Counted from the stretch's first letter, positions 37,261 through 47,662 are shown. The stretch is 64,000 nt of DNA from an uncultured Prevotella sp. (GCA_946415755.1 CAMKTS010000007.1:39459-103458); one strand, 5' to 3'. Notes: a model not told the origin generated them from the letters alone. Program-made: numbers and translations.

Positions 37261-38634
37261 TCACTGGAGGACAAGGCGCAGGCCGGTGTCAATTCTGCGA
37301 TTGTCGGGCGTGAGGCCGCTCCTAATCGCTACACGGCAGCATTCAGCTGTGTAGTTAAAACTGCCGCCACGATCCACGCGGAAAGAACCTGAAGAAGCGC
37401 CAGTAGGATTCGTTTGTGAACCAGCACTATAATCGCCATAGCAGTCCTGACACCACTCCCACACATTGCCACTCATATCATATATGCCCAACTCATTCGG
37501 TTGCTTCGTCTTTACATCATGAGTCTTTCCTTTACTCTTAGAATACCATGCTACATCATCAATATTATTACTGCCACTATATTGATAACCTTTACTTTTG
37601 CTTCCTCCACGAGCTGCATACTCCCATTGAGCCTCTGTGGGCAAGCTGAATTTCATGCCAGTTTGCTGACTCAACTTGTAGATAAATTCCTGGCAATCAC
37701 TCCAAGAAACCTGCTCTACAGGAAGTATATTTCCTTTAAATTTAGACGGGTTATTTCCAATTACTGCCTGCCACAACTCCTGCGTAACCTCCGTCTCACC
37801 AATATAATAATGTGAGAGGGTCACCTCATGAACAGGTTGTTCTTCTTTTCTGGGTTTCTGTTGCTCGCTTGTTGCTCCCATAAGGAAGGTGCCTCCATCC
37901 ACACGAATCATATTGAACGACACACCATTTACCGTAATAGTCTTAACTGCAGGAGCTGAAGGAGAAGCAGCCAACGAGGTTTGATCCACTGGCTGAACAG
38001 GAAAAGGGTGGTTGTTGGCTGTCTGTATCTCAGCCACCAGATGTTCTGTAATAGTTCTTGGAGCAGACTCTGTTAATTTAAACGAACCTTCAATGCTTTC
38101 ATAGCCTTCTGCGGCAATAATATAGTTATGACTGCCTACAGGCAGTGTCGTCTCAATGTGACCATTTCCCTTATAAGGCTTTGAGTCTACCAACACCATT
38201 GCATTGGATGGCGTGTAGTCAATAATAACTTTCTGAGTCTTCGGGCCGTCAGCACGTTTCTTCACATTGAGCTTTAGAACGTATGTCCTGGCAGCTTGCA
38301 ATGTCTGCCCTAAATAGTGCTTGCGCAGAACACCTAACTGTTGGTGGGAGATGGTGATGTACTTCACGCCTGCCGGCACATAGACCCATATCTCGCCAGC
38401 CTTCTGCTCCACCTTCATCACACCTAACGAACCGGCATCGAACAAAAAGCCCTGCTCGGTGGTCTCCACCTTGATGAGCGCGCACTTTTCGCCGTTCTTA
38501 TCCAACACGATAGTTCCAGCGGTATTAGCCGTGAGGTCGGTAATGTCCATCTGGAAACTGGCAACCGAGATGTTCTGCGCCGGCAGAAGCAGAGCGCAGA
38601 ACAATGCAATAAAGACTAATGCAATTCGATTCAT
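37261..38634 (-). CDS. PEGA-domain + formylglycine-generating-enzyme-like (SUMF1/FGE-sulfatase) secreted protein
   Basis: 'GGTFLMGATSEQQKPRKEEQPVHEVTLSHYYIGETEVTQELW', 'LPTEAQWEYAARGG', 'GNVWEWCQDCYGDY'; PEGA-like 'NAMVLVDSKPYKGNGHIETTLPVGSHNYIIAAEGYE'. Confidence 0.88.
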   Translation of the reverse strand: MNRIALVFIALFCALLLPAQNISVASFQMDITDLTANTAGTIVLDKNGEKCALIKVETTEQGFLFDAGSLGVMKVEQKAGEIWVYVPAGVKYITISHQQLGVLRKHYLGQTLQAARTYVLKLNVKKRADGPKTQKVIIDYTPSNAMVLVDSKPYKGNGHIETTLPVGSHNYIIAAEGYESIEGSFKLTESAPRTITEHLVAEIQTANNHPFPVQPVDQTSLAASPSAPAVKTITVNGVSFNMIRVDGGTFLMGATSEQQKPRKEEQPVHEVTLSHYYIGETEVTQELWQAVIGNNPSKFKGNILPVEQVSWSDCQEFIYKLSQQTGMKFSLPTEAQWEYAARGGSKSKGYQYSGSNNIDDVAWYSKSKGKTHDVKTKQPNELGIYDMSGNVWEWCQDCYGDYSAGSQTNPTGASSGSFRVDRGGSFNYTAECCRVAIRSGLTPDNRRIDTGLRLVLQ

Positions 38635-38638
38635 CACT

Positions 38639-39253
38639 TTATACATTGGTAACAATACCCTCAATGTATGCCTTCAGGATGTGGATACCGGTCTTGTTCT
38701 CATGGCCCCAGGGAATGATGAGGTCGGCAAACTTCTTGGTGGGTTCAATGAACTGCTGATGCATGGGCTTGAGCACCTTCTCGTAGCGGTCGAGCACCAT
38801 GTCGACGGTACGTCCGCGCTCTACCACGTCGCGGCGGATGTTACGAATCAGGCGTACATCATCGTCGGTATCTACGAAAATCTTCAAGTCCATCATGTCA
38901 CGCAACTTCTTGTAGTGCAGGGTCATAATGCCCTCCAGGATGATGACGGGCTTCGGCTCCACATGGATGGTTTCTGAAAGACGGTTGGATAGCACATACG
39001 AATAGGTGGGCTGCTCAATAGCCTTCCCGCTCTTAAGCATGGAGATGTGCTCCGTCAGCAACTTCCAGTCGAAGGCATCGGGATGGTCGAAGTTGATGGC
39101 CTTTCGCTCTTCGTCGGTCAGCCCCGTCGTATCGTTATAGTACGAGTCGAGGGGAACAACGGCTGCACAGTGGGGGGGCAGCACACTGGCGATTTTCTTG
39201 ACGACGGTAGTCTTTCCCGAACCCGTACCGCCTGCAATTCCTATGATAGTCAT
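38639..39253 (-). CDS. udk: Uridine kinase
   Basis: P-loop 'IIGIAGGTGSGKTTVVKKI', 'PLDSYYND', 'NFDHPDAFDW', 'IILEGIMTLH'. Confidence 0.92.
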   Translation of the reverse strand: MTIIGIAGGTGSGKTTVVKKIASVLPPHCAAVVPLDSYYNDTTGLTDEERKAINFDHPDAFDWKLLTEHISMLKSGKAIEQPTYSYVLSNRLSETIHVEPKPVIILEGIMTLHYKKLRDMMDLKIFVDTDDDVRLIRNIRRDVVERGRTVDMVLDRYEKVLKPMHQQFIEPTKKFADLIIPWGHENKTGIHILKAYIEGIVTNV

Positions 39254-39260
39254 AATGAAT

Positions 39261-39394
39261 ATTGAGAAATGAGTAATGAGTAATGAGTAATGAGTAATGA
39301 TGATTACCAAATTGTTAAGACAAGTCTTCTGCAACATTTCAGTCTTTAGAACAAATCATAATTACTAATTACTCATTACTAATTATTAATTAAT
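39261..39394. repeat. Inverted pair of AT-rich (TAATGAG)n-type simple-repeat arms
   Basis: attgagaaatgagtaatgagtaatgagtaatgagtaatga ... attactaattactcattactaattattaattaa. Confidence 0.6.
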
Positions 39395-39401
39395 TCGGTT
39401 C

Positions 39402-40451
39402 TTATTTCTGCTCCTTGACCAAGTAGACCAGCGTCGGCAGGTGGTCGCTATAGCCGTTGAGCCACACGCCTCCGGCATGGGTGCGCTTGGTGCCGCCCTT
39501 ATACTTGCCCTCCTGCTGGAACAGGTAGTCGCGGCGGAAAATCTGAGGTTTCAGATACTTCAGCGTGGCATAGTCTTTCTTGCCGTCACGGTTAAGCAGC
39601 GACGAAGAGACGATGATCTGGTCGAACAGGTTCCACGACCCATCATACATTAAGGTACCCGTACCACTGGCATGAATATTCCAGAAGGGGTTGAACAGAC
39701 CGTCATCCTCCACATCCTTGATATCACGTCGTGCCCCCAGGGCTTTCGACATTGACGGGTCGGCAGGGTCGTCGTTCATATCACCCATGATAAAGAGCTT
39801 CACGTTGGGATCGTCCTTTAGCAGCGAGTCTTTCACCGCACGAATCTGCTTGCCGCCCAGCTCACGATAGTAGCTGGCGGAGAAGCGTGACGGCAGGTGA
39901 TTGACGATGATGGTGACATGCTCGTCGGCCAGCGTACCGCTGACCACCAGGAATCCACGGGTGGCACGGTTCTGGTCTTCCTCGCGTTCATATATATATG
40001 GTACCAGCTTGACATCGCGCACCGTGAAGAGCGACGGGTTATAGAGCAGGCCGCAGTCTACACCGCGACGGTCGGGACCCTCAATATGGCAGAACTGGAA
40101 ATTACGCTTCTTCAGCGGCTTCTGGTTGCAAAGGTCGGTCAGACAGTTGGCATTCTCCACCTCCGACACGCCGATGGCGGCACAGCCTACGGTAGGCAGC
40201 ATGTCGGTGCCCATCTCTGCCAGCACCTTCGACATGTTGCGCAATTTGTTACGGTACTTCATGCCCGACCATTTGTTCTTGCCGTCAGGCAGGTACTCGT
40301 AGTCGTTCTTACCCACATCGTGGCAGGTATCGAAAAGATTCTCAAGGTTGTAGAAACCGATGGCATAGACAGAAAATATCTTCTGCTGAGCCTGTGCGTT
40401 CATAGTCCCTATCAGGAACAAAACAGCGGTTAAGGATAATAGTTTTTTCAT
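39402..40451 (-). CDS. Secreted endonuclease/exonuclease/phosphatase family protein
   Basis: Signal peptide; 'GFYNLENLFDT', 'IGVSEVENANCLTDL', 'IIVNHLPSR', 'IMGDMNDDPADPSM', 'GYSDHLPTLV'. Confidence 0.9.
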   Translation of the reverse strand: MKKLLSLTAVLFLIGTMNAQAQQKIFSVYAIGFYNLENLFDTCHDVGKNDYEYLPDGKNKWSGMKYRNKLRNMSKVLAEMGTDMLPTVGCAAIGVSEVENANCLTDLCNQKPLKKRNFQFCHIEGPDRRGVDCGLLYNPSLFTVRDVKLVPYIYEREEDQNRATRGFLVVSGTLADEHVTIIVNHLPSRFSASYYRELGGKQIRAVKDSLLKDDPNVKLFIMGDMNDDPADPSMSKALGARRDIKDVEDDGLFNPFWNIHASGTGTLMYDGSWNLFDQIIVSSSLLNRDGKKDYATLKYLKPQIFRRDYLFQQEGKYKGGTKRTHAGGVWLNGYSDHLPTLVYLVKEQK

Positions 40452-40596
40452 AATCTTTAGAATTGATGTTGCGAAGATAGTCATTTTTTTTGAGAATATC
40501 TACTTTTTTAAAAAAAACATTCGAAAAAATACTATTTTTTACATTTTATTTATTATCTTTGCAGCATAATAATCAAAAACCAATAAAACTACACCT

Positions 40597-43179
40597 ATGC
40601 AAAAAAAGCTGAAATTAGCCGCAACGATTCTCTGTTTTGCCTCGACAGCCTTTGCTCAGACCAATAATGAGATACAAGGGACGATCACCAGCGAACAGAA
40701 CGAACAGGCTTTTACCTTTACGGAAGCCCAGCTTGGTGAGGATGACAATGTGTCGCAAAACATCACCGTCGTGGGTTCCAACAACAATGTGTATGCCAAA
40801 GAAGTGGGATACAGATTCAGTCCGGTAAGGTTCAAGTACAGGGCTTTCAATGCCAAGTACAACGAGACCTACATCAACGGCAACCCTGCCAACGACATTG
40901 AGCGCGGCGAGTTCAACTTCTCCTTCGTGGGAGGTCTGAACAACCAGACACGCAATGCAGAGTCGGCACTGCCCTTCGAGGACAACAGCTTCTCAATGAC
41001 GGCCATGGGAGGGTCGAACAACTACAATTTCCGCCCCAGTGCCATGGCCACCGGCAGCCGTCTGTCGCTGGCCGGTGGTAACCGCAACTACACGTTACGA
41101 GGCATGTACACCTACAACTCTGGCGTGACTCCCAAGGGATGGGCCTACTCGGCCAGCATCACCTACCGCTGGGCCAACATGGAGACGGCCAACGTACAAG
41201 GCACCTTCTACAACGCCCTCTCCTACTTCCTGGGAATCGAGAAGATTTTCAACGACAAGCACTCGCTGTCGCTGGTAACCTGGGGCAACCCCACCGAGCG
41301 CGCCGCACAGGCCGCATCAACGGACGAGATGTACTGGATAGCCAACAACTTCCATTACAACCCCAACTGGGGCTACCAGGACGGCAAGAAGCGCAACTCG
41401 CGCATCATCAACAGTTTCGCTCCCGCCGCCTTGCTGACATGGGACTTCAAGATCAATGACAACGCCAAGCTCACCACGAGCCTGCTGACCAAGTACACCA
41501 TGTACAGCAGTTCACGCCTGCAGTACAACAATGCCACCAACCCGGCTCCCGACTACTACAGCCTGATGCCCTCCTACTGGTTCAACGTATGGAACCGCTA
41601 CGATGAAGACAATGATGCAACGGCCCTGCAAAACTGGCAGGCAGCATACAACTATCTGGGAGCCTCGAAGGCCAACAGACAGATAGACTGGAACGCGCTG
41701 TACTACGCCAACAAGGCGGCTGCAGCACAGGGAATGGATGCCATGTACTACCTACAGGCCTATCACGATGACCAGCTGTCGTTCAGCCTGTCGAGCAACC
41801 TGAGCACCAAGCTCTCGAAGAACTCGACACTGAACGCAGGTATTACCCTGTCGACCAACAAGGGCATGCACTACCAGACCATGGTAGACCTGCTGGGTGC
41901 CGCCACCTTCCACAACATCAACAACTTTGTCATCGGAACCTATGCCGAGGATGCCCCCGAAGCCCGCTACGACATGAATGAGCCTGCCGGTAAACTGATT
42001 AAGCCAGGCGACCGCTTCGGCTACGACTACAACATCCTGGTCAACAAGGCTAGTGCCTGGGCAGGCTATTCCGTCAACCTGAAGTCAACACACATCTTTG
42101 TCAACGGTCGCATCTCCGGAACCACCATCCAGCGTGACGGTAAGATGCGCAACGGCTTGGCTCCCTACAACTCTTATGGAAAGAGCGGAACGGCCAAGTT
42201 CCTGGACGGAGGCGGAAAGATGGGTGCCCACATCAATCTGGGGTCGCACCTGACAGCCATACTCGGTGCCGGCTTTGAATGGAAAGCCCCCACCCCACGC
42301 ACCGCATTTACCGCAGCACAGATCAACAACGATTTCGCCATGAACCTGAAGGTGGAGCGCAACTTCAGCACCGAGGCAGGAGTGATGCTGAACACCTCAT
42401 GGCTACATGCCAACCTGAACGGCTTCTACAGCCGTCTGATGGACGTCACAGAGGCTTCGATGTACTACGACGATGTCAACAACTCGTTCTCGTACGTGTC
42501 GCTCACCGGTATCAACAAGGAATACTACGGTTTTGAGCTTGGCATGAACTTTAAAATCAGCAACTCATTCAATATCAAGGCACTGGCCACCGTCAGCGAG
42601 GCCAAGTACGTGAACAACGCCCACGTCAGCTACCTGCTGTCGGATGCCACCAGAGCCGATGACGGCAGTCTCTACCACAGAGACGTATGTATTAATAAAG
42701 GTATGCGCGAGGGCGGCACACCACTCACGGCACTGAGCCTCGACCTGAGCTACCATGCCGGTGGATGGTATATCGACCTGATAGGCAACTACTACGACCG
42801 TATCTACCTCTATTACTCGCCCGTCACCCGTTACTACGGCATGCTGCCCGACAAGAACGGCGATGGTGTCCGCGAATACTTCGACGAGACCACAGGCAGG
42901 TCGTATCTGCCAGAGTCGCAGGCCAAGGGAAAGGGCGGCTTCATGCTTGATGCCTCTATCGGCAAGAGCATCTACCTGAAGCGCGGCATGCTTAGCCTCA
43001 ACCTCATGCTGACCAACATCCTGAACAACCAGCGGATATGCACCGGCGGTATGGAACAGAACCGCCGCGACCTGAAGGACACTGGAGAGGAAATCCGCAC
43101 CTACTCGTTCCTGAACAATCCGAAGAAGTTCTATGTCAATGGTTTCAATGCCATGCTGATTATCAGCTATAAGTTCTAA
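40597..43179 (+). CDS. TonB-dependent receptor-like outer membrane beta-barrel
   Basis: 860 aa, signal peptide, amphipathic beta-strand pattern, 'YKAFNAKYNETYINGNPANDIERGEF'-type plug, C-terminal aromatic 'NAMLIISYKF'. Confidence 0.75.
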   Translation: MQKKLKLAATILCFASTAFAQTNNEIQGTITSEQNEQAFTFTEAQLGEDDNVSQNITVVGSNNNVYAKEVGYRFSPVRFKYRAFNAKYNETYINGNPANDIERGEFNFSFVGGLNNQTRNAESALPFEDNSFSMTAMGGSNNYNFRPSAMATGSRLSLAGGNRNYTLRGMYTYNSGVTPKGWAYSASITYRWANMETANVQGTFYNALSYFLGIEKIFNDKHSLSLVTWGNPTERAAQAASTDEMYWIANNFHYNPNWGYQDGKKRNSRIINSFAPAALLTWDFKINDNAKLTTSLLTKYTMYSSSRLQYNNATNPAPDYYSLMPSYWFNVWNRYDEDNDATALQNWQAAYNYLGASKANRQIDWNALYYANKAAAAQGMDAMYYLQAYHDDQLSFSLSSNLSTKLSKNSTLNAGITLSTNKGMHYQTMVDLLGAATFHNINNFVIGTYAEDAPEARYDMNEPAGKLIKPGDRFGYDYNILVNKASAWAGYSVNLKSTHIFVNGRISGTTIQRDGKMRNGLAPYNSYGKSGTAKFLDGGGKMGAHINLGSHLTAILGAGFEWKAPTPRTAFTAAQINNDFAMNLKVERNFSTEAGVMLNTSWLHANLNGFYSRLMDVTEASMYYDDVNNSFSYVSLTGINKEYYGFELGMNFKISNSFNIKALATVSEAKYVNNAHVSYLLSDATRADDGSLYHRDVCINKGMREGGTPLTALSLDLSYHAGGWYIDLIGNYYDRIYLYYSPVTRYYGMLPDKNGDGVREYFDETTGRSYLPESQAKGKGGFMLDASIGKSIYLKRGMLSLNLMLTNILNNQRICTGGMEQNRRDLKDTGEEIRTYSFLNNPKKFYVNGFNAMLIISYKF

Positions 43180-43192
43180 AGAAAAGGAGGAC

Positions 43193-44077
43193 ATGAAAAT
43201 GAAGAACATGAAATATATCATCATCGCTGCCATCTGCATCCTCTTTGCAGCCTGCCAAGACGGTAAACTGGACAACCGATGGGACGAACCCGACCTAACG
43301 TTAGCCCCTTACGGCAACAACAACATCGTTGAACATAACGTCATCACAATAGCGCAGCTGATAGCCAAATATCCTAACGTATTTGCCAGCACCGACCAGA
43401 ATGCACTGATTGACGAGGACATCCAAATCAAGGCCTACGTGACAGGCAACGACATCGGCGGCAACCTCTACAAGCAGATTGCCATACAAGATGCCTCGGG
43501 AGCCATCATCGTCAGTATCAACAAGAACGGACTATGCGGATATCTGGCAGAAGGTCAGCAGATCCTGATAGACCTGAAGGGACTCTATATTGGTGGCTAC
43601 CGCAAACAGCCGCAGATTGGCATGCCCTACAACGGCAACGGTATCGGACGTATGTCGGCAGACATCTGGATGCAGCACTTCAAGATTATCGGCAACTACC
43701 GTGACATTAATCCTACGGCCATCCTGCCCACCGACTTCACGACTATCCAGAGCGACATGAACAACAACTGCTCCAAACTGGTGACCCTGAAGAACGTCAC
43801 CTTCAAGGATGCCGACGGAACGGCCACCTTTGCACCAAAGGACGGCAGCGTGGCACTCACGAACAACTGTGCCAACCGCGAACTGACGGGTTTGGGTTCC
43901 AACGTGGTCATCCGCACCAGTACCTACGCTGACTTTGCCGCCATGAAGCTGCCTTACAAGCAAGTGAACGGCATTACCAGTCCTGCCGCCTGCAACCTGA
44001 CGGGCATTGCCACCCGTTTCAATACCACGTGGCAGATTCTGATTCGCAAGACCAGCGACATAGAAGTCATCAATTAA
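43193..44077 (+). CDS. DUF5689-like lipoprotein
   Basis: Lipobox 'ILFAAC'; 'IQIKAYVTGNDIGGNLYKQIAIQDASGAIIVSINKNGLCGYLAEGQQILIDLKGLYIGGY'. Confidence 0.8.
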   Translation: MKMKNMKYIIIAAICILFAACQDGKLDNRWDEPDLTLAPYGNNNIVEHNVITIAQLIAKYPNVFASTDQNALIDEDIQIKAYVTGNDIGGNLYKQIAIQDASGAIIVSINKNGLCGYLAEGQQILIDLKGLYIGGYRKQPQIGMPYNGNGIGRMSADIWMQHFKIIGNYRDINPTAILPTDFTTIQSDMNNNCSKLVTLKNVTFKDADGTATFAPKDGSVALTNNCANRELTGLGSNVVIRTSTYADFAAMKLPYKQVNGITSPAACNLTGIATRFNTTWQILIRKTSDIEVIN

Positions 44078-44110
44078 CATCATTACCGATAATAAAAAAC
44101 AACTTACAAT

Positions 44111-46051
44111 ATGAAAAAGCTATTCAGATCAATGCTCGCAATCGCTGTAGCAGCATTCACATTCACAGCATGTTCCGATGTGCCGGCTCCCTATGACCTG
44201 CCCAGCATCAACAACGGACCAGACCCAACCACCGGCATCCTGTCGGCTAACTTCAAGAAAGGACAGGGAGACTGGAATACACAGGATGTCAACCTCCCCA
44301 GTCAGCTAACAGCCATCTGGAGCTACAACTCCAAGTACGGTATGGTGGCCACAGCATATAGCGACAATGTGAACTATGAATCGGAGAGCTGGCTCATCGG
44401 TCCCGCCGCCGACCTTAGCAGCGTTGAGAAGGCCGTACTGACCATCAAGCATGCCGCCAACTACTTCAGCACGTCAGTTCCCGTCAACAAGGCCTGCGGC
44501 GTGATGGTCAGCACCGACTATTCCGAGGGTGCCTCCCCTGCTACCGCCACATGGGATGAACTGACACTCAGCCAGTGGCCCACCAGTTTCACCTACATCG
44601 AAGCCACTGCCGACATGTCGAAATATGCCGGCAAGCCGAAGGTCTATGTAGCCCTCAAGTACACCAGTACCAGCAGCAAGGCCGGTACGTGGGAGGTAGA
44701 GGCACTCAGCATCGCCGAAGGGGAAGCCACCAACAATGAGAATCCTCCTGCCGAGACCATCGGAACAAAGGAAAATCCCATAACTGTAGCTCAAGCCTTA
44801 GAGAAAATCAATGCATTGCCCGATAAAGGAAAGTCTGAGAGTAAAGCTTATGTAAAGGGTAAGGTTGTAAAGGTTACCACCAACCAAGCAAACTTTGAGG
44901 AATACGGCAATCTGAACTACCTAATTTCCGATGATGGAAAAGAAACAAATACCATCACCGTATATTCCGGCGACGGCCTTGATGGAGCAAAATTCACCTC
45001 CATCACGGATTTGGCTACAGGTGACGAAGTGATTGTCTTTGGCAATCTGTACAAGTATGTGAACATAAGTAATCAGGTAACTCCGGAAATCGATTCGGGC
45101 AACTACCTCGTATCACTTGTCAAAGGCTCTGGTGGTGGTAGTGAGACCCCAAGCGGTGAAGCCACAGGTAGCGGTACACTGGCAGACCCTTACAATGTAG
45201 TAGCAATTGCACAGGAAGCAGCAAAATTAGAAAATAAGGAGGTAAGTACGAATGATTACTATATAAAAGGAAGGATTTGCTCTGTAAAATTTACTTTCAA
45301 TGCCAATTATGGAACTGCCACCTTTAACATCTCTGACGATGGAAAGACTGGTGGTACAGAGTTTACCTGCTACAGTGTATATACCTTGGGGAATCAGCCT
45401 TGGGTTGATGGCAACACGCAAGTCGCCGTTGGTGATGAAGTGATTATCTGTGGTAAGATTACAAACTGGGAAGGAACCCTTGAGACTGCCAGCAAACAAG
45501 CCTATATTTACTCACTTAATGGCAAGACCGAGTCCGAAGGCGGCGGAGGCGGCGGTAATGAGCCTGGTGGTGGCGGTGAGACCGCTACATCACTTGTCAA
45601 CGGTGACTTCGAGACATGGGCAAACGGTCTGCCCACCGGTTGGCAGTCGGCCAGCACGGCCAGCTCGGCAACATTGGAGCAGAGCACCGATGCCCACGGT
45701 GGCAGCTATGCCGTCCTAGTGAAGGGCGACGAGGGCAGTAACAAGCGTCTCGCCAGTCAGGAGATTACGCTGGCTGCCGGTTCTTACAACTTCTCGTTCT
45801 GGGTAAAGCCCACAACGACAGATGTGTCCCAAGTTCGTCCTGCCTACGTGGTTGTAGTCGACAATAAAGTCAACGGTTCCTACCAGTATGGCGATTATGC
45901 CACTTTGAGTTCCGGTTGGCAGCAGATCAGCTATGACTTCACCCTCTCTGCCGAGACAACCGTCTGCTTGGTAGTGATGAATCCCAAGAAGTCCAGCTAC
46001 TCGTCCGGCAAGGATGTCATTATCGACGATGCCACACTGACAAAGAAGTAA
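44111..46051 (+). CDS. Multidomain lipoprotein: choice-of-anchor-J-like N-term, two OB-fold-like (DUF6359-type) repeats, C-terminal CBM-like domain
   Basis: Lipobox 'FTFTAC'; repeats 'GTKENPITVAQALEKINALPDKGKSESKAYVKGKVVKV...' and 'GTLADPYNVVAIAQEAAKLENKEVSTNDYYIKGRICSV...'; C-term 'LVNGDFETWANGLPTGWQ'. Confidence 0.75.
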   Translation: MKKLFRSMLAIAVAAFTFTACSDVPAPYDLPSINNGPDPTTGILSANFKKGQGDWNTQDVNLPSQLTAIWSYNSKYGMVATAYSDNVNYESESWLIGPAADLSSVEKAVLTIKHAANYFSTSVPVNKACGVMVSTDYSEGASPATATWDELTLSQWPTSFTYIEATADMSKYAGKPKVYVALKYTSTSSKAGTWEVEALSIAEGEATNNENPPAETIGTKENPITVAQALEKINALPDKGKSESKAYVKGKVVKVTTNQANFEEYGNLNYLISDDGKETNTITVYSGDGLDGAKFTSITDLATGDEVIVFGNLYKYVNISNQVTPEIDSGNYLVSLVKGSGGGSETPSGEATGSGTLADPYNVVAIAQEAAKLENKEVSTNDYYIKGRICSVKFTFNANYGTATFNISDDGKTGGTEFTCYSVYTLGNQPWVDGNTQVAVGDEVIICGKITNWEGTLETASKQAYIYSLNGKTESEGGGGGGNEPGGGGETATSLVNGDFETWANGLPTGWQSASTASSATLEQSTDAHGGSYAVLVKGDEGSNKRLASQEITLAAGSYNFSFWVKPTTTDVSQVRPAYVVVVDNKVNGSYQYGDYATLSSGWQQISYDFTLSAETTVCLVVMNPKKSSYSSGKDVIIDDATLTKK

Positions 46052-46078
46052 GCAATCGCATCGACATCTCGTCATACG

Positions 46079-46113
46079 CTCCGCAGCACCGCATGATGCT
46101 GCGGAGTTTTTTT
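46079..46113 (+). terminator. Rho-independent terminator
   Basis: CTCCGCAGCA ... TGCTGCGGAG followed by T7. Confidence 0.85.
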
Positions 46114-46174
46114 AGTCAGAATCCATAGAAAAACACAAAAGTAACCAAATGAGGAAAAGAAAATTCGAGAAAGA

Positions 46175-46206
46175 TTTGGCCAGTCAGAAAAAAATACGTA
46201 CCTTTG
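46175..46206 (+). promoter_or_regulatory. Promoter of rpmE2
   Basis: TTTG (46175) -20 bp- TACCTTTG (46199-46206). Confidence 0.65.
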
Positions 46207-46258
46207 CACCCGCTTTTATTCGCAATAGACAAGTAACATATAATAATTAACAAGAAAA

Positions 46259-46513
46259 ATGAAAAAAGGTATTCATCCAGACAACTATCGCCCCGTCGTG
46301 TTCAAGGACATGTCCAACGGCGATATGTTCCTTTCGCGTTCTACCGCAAAGACTAATGACACCGTAGAATTCGAAGGCGAAACTTACCCCGTGGTAAAGA
46401 TTGAAATTTCGAGCACTTCTCACCCGTTCTATACTGGTAAGAGCAAGCTCGTCGACACCGCCGGTCGCGTCGACAAGTTCATGAGCCGCTACGGTAAGGC
46501 TGCGAAGAAATAA
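46259..46513 (+). CDS. rpmE2: 50S ribosomal protein L31 type B (zinc-independent)
   Basis: [32 protein letters not shown]...[29 protein letters not shown]; no CxxC. Confidence 0.96.
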   Translation: MKKGIHPDNYRPVVFKDMSNGDMFLSRSTAKTNDTVEFEGETYPVVKIEISSTSHPFYTGKSKLVDTAGRVDKFMSRYGKAAKK

Positions 46514-46540
46514 ATACATTTCAGAAGCCACAAAACATCT

Positions 46541-46587
46541 AAGGCGCGTCCAAGGTAGTTGCATATGCCTGTGGTCGCGCCTTTTTT
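46541..46587 (+). terminator. Rho-independent terminator after rpmE2
   Basis: AAGGCGCG ... CGCGCCTT TTTT. Confidence 0.75.
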
Positions 46588-46616
46588 CAACGAAAAGCCA
46601 CTAAAAGACCATAACT

Positions 46617-47606
46617 ATGAAGAAAACATTCTTACTAACAGCATTATCGACAGTCATCCTCCTCTTCGCCGCCTGCGAAGCCAGCGATGACGACAAGATT
46701 CCCTCTGGTCAGACAACACCGCCACCACCCGGTCTGACGGGTAACGCACTGGTCGTCAACCAAGGACAGCCTACCGATGGTGCCAACACCAACAAGAATG
46801 CGACAGGCAACGGCAACCTCGACAGCCGCATAGAAGTACCGCGCATTGTGGGAGGCAACGACAACTACCTGCTCATCCGTACCGTACCGAGCTACGGCAT
46901 CAACTATATCATCGAGTGGAACAACACCAAGAAGGCCCAGCGATGGACGGCCTTCCAGATGTACAAGGGCAATAGCAACAAGTCCTGGAACCGCAACAAC
47001 TGGGCAGATGAAGCCGAGACGAACGAATGGGTGAAGAAGAACTTGGCCGAGTATGGCTATGCCGACCCGTTCCAACCTGATCCTGACCTGCCGCAAAGCG
47101 TACGCACCGAGCTGAGCCAATACAAGAATTCGAGCTATTCACGCGGCCATATCTGTGCCTCTGCCGACCGTCTCAACTCCAAAGAAGCCAACGAGCAGAC
47201 CTTCTATCTGAGCAATATCCTACCGCAAAGCAGCAGGCTGAACACAGGCACCTGGGAAGATATGGAGAACAAGGTGCGAACATGGAACGCCGACCAATTC
47301 CGCGAGACACTCTATGTGGTCAAGGGTGGCACCATCGACGATGCCCATAGCAGTGTCGAGAGCAGGTCGCAGCTCACCGTTCCGGCCTACTTCTTTATGG
47401 CAGTAGTCAGTCTCAAGGGAGGAAAATACAATGGTATGGCCTTCATCCTAGAGCATAGCAACCCTGCCTCCAACTATAAGAACTGCGTATTCACCATCGA
47501 CCAGTTAGAGCAGATGACAGGCATCGACTTCTTCTGCAACCTGCCCGATGATGTGGAGAATGCCATGGAGGCTACGGTAGACTATAGTTTCTGGAAACTC
47601 AACTGA
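46617..47606 (+). CDS. DNA/RNA non-specific endonuclease (NUC1), lipoprotein
   Basis: Lipobox 'LLFAAC'; catalytic 'SRGHICASADRLNSKEANEQTFYLSNILPQSSRLNTGTWEDME'. Confidence 0.92.
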   Translation: MKKTFLLTALSTVILLFAACEASDDDKIPSGQTTPPPPGLTGNALVVNQGQPTDGANTNKNATGNGNLDSRIEVPRIVGGNDNYLLIRTVPSYGINYIIEWNNTKKAQRWTAFQMYKGNSNKSWNRNNWADEAETNEWVKKNLAEYGYADPFQPDPDLPQSVRTELSQYKNSSYSRGHICASADRLNSKEANEQTFYLSNILPQSSRLNTGTWEDMENKVRTWNADQFRETLYVVKGGTIDDAHSSVESRSQLTVPAYFFMAVVSLKGGKYNGMAFILEHSNPASNYKNCVFTIDQLEQMTGIDFFCNLPDDVENAMEATVDYSFWKLN

Positions 47607-47662
47607 CATTGCAGCCAAAGAAGCCATATACGGCATGAATACATCTAAAAAAATGTAAAAAC

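Noticed and set aside
42565-43275. 236-aa minus ORF antisense to the TonB receptor
   Set aside because: Shadow ORF without motifs; plus strand is the receptor barrel end.
46259-46513. L31 as part of the nucleic-acid scavenging operon
   Set aside because: It has its own promoter and terminators on both sides; adjacency appears incidental.
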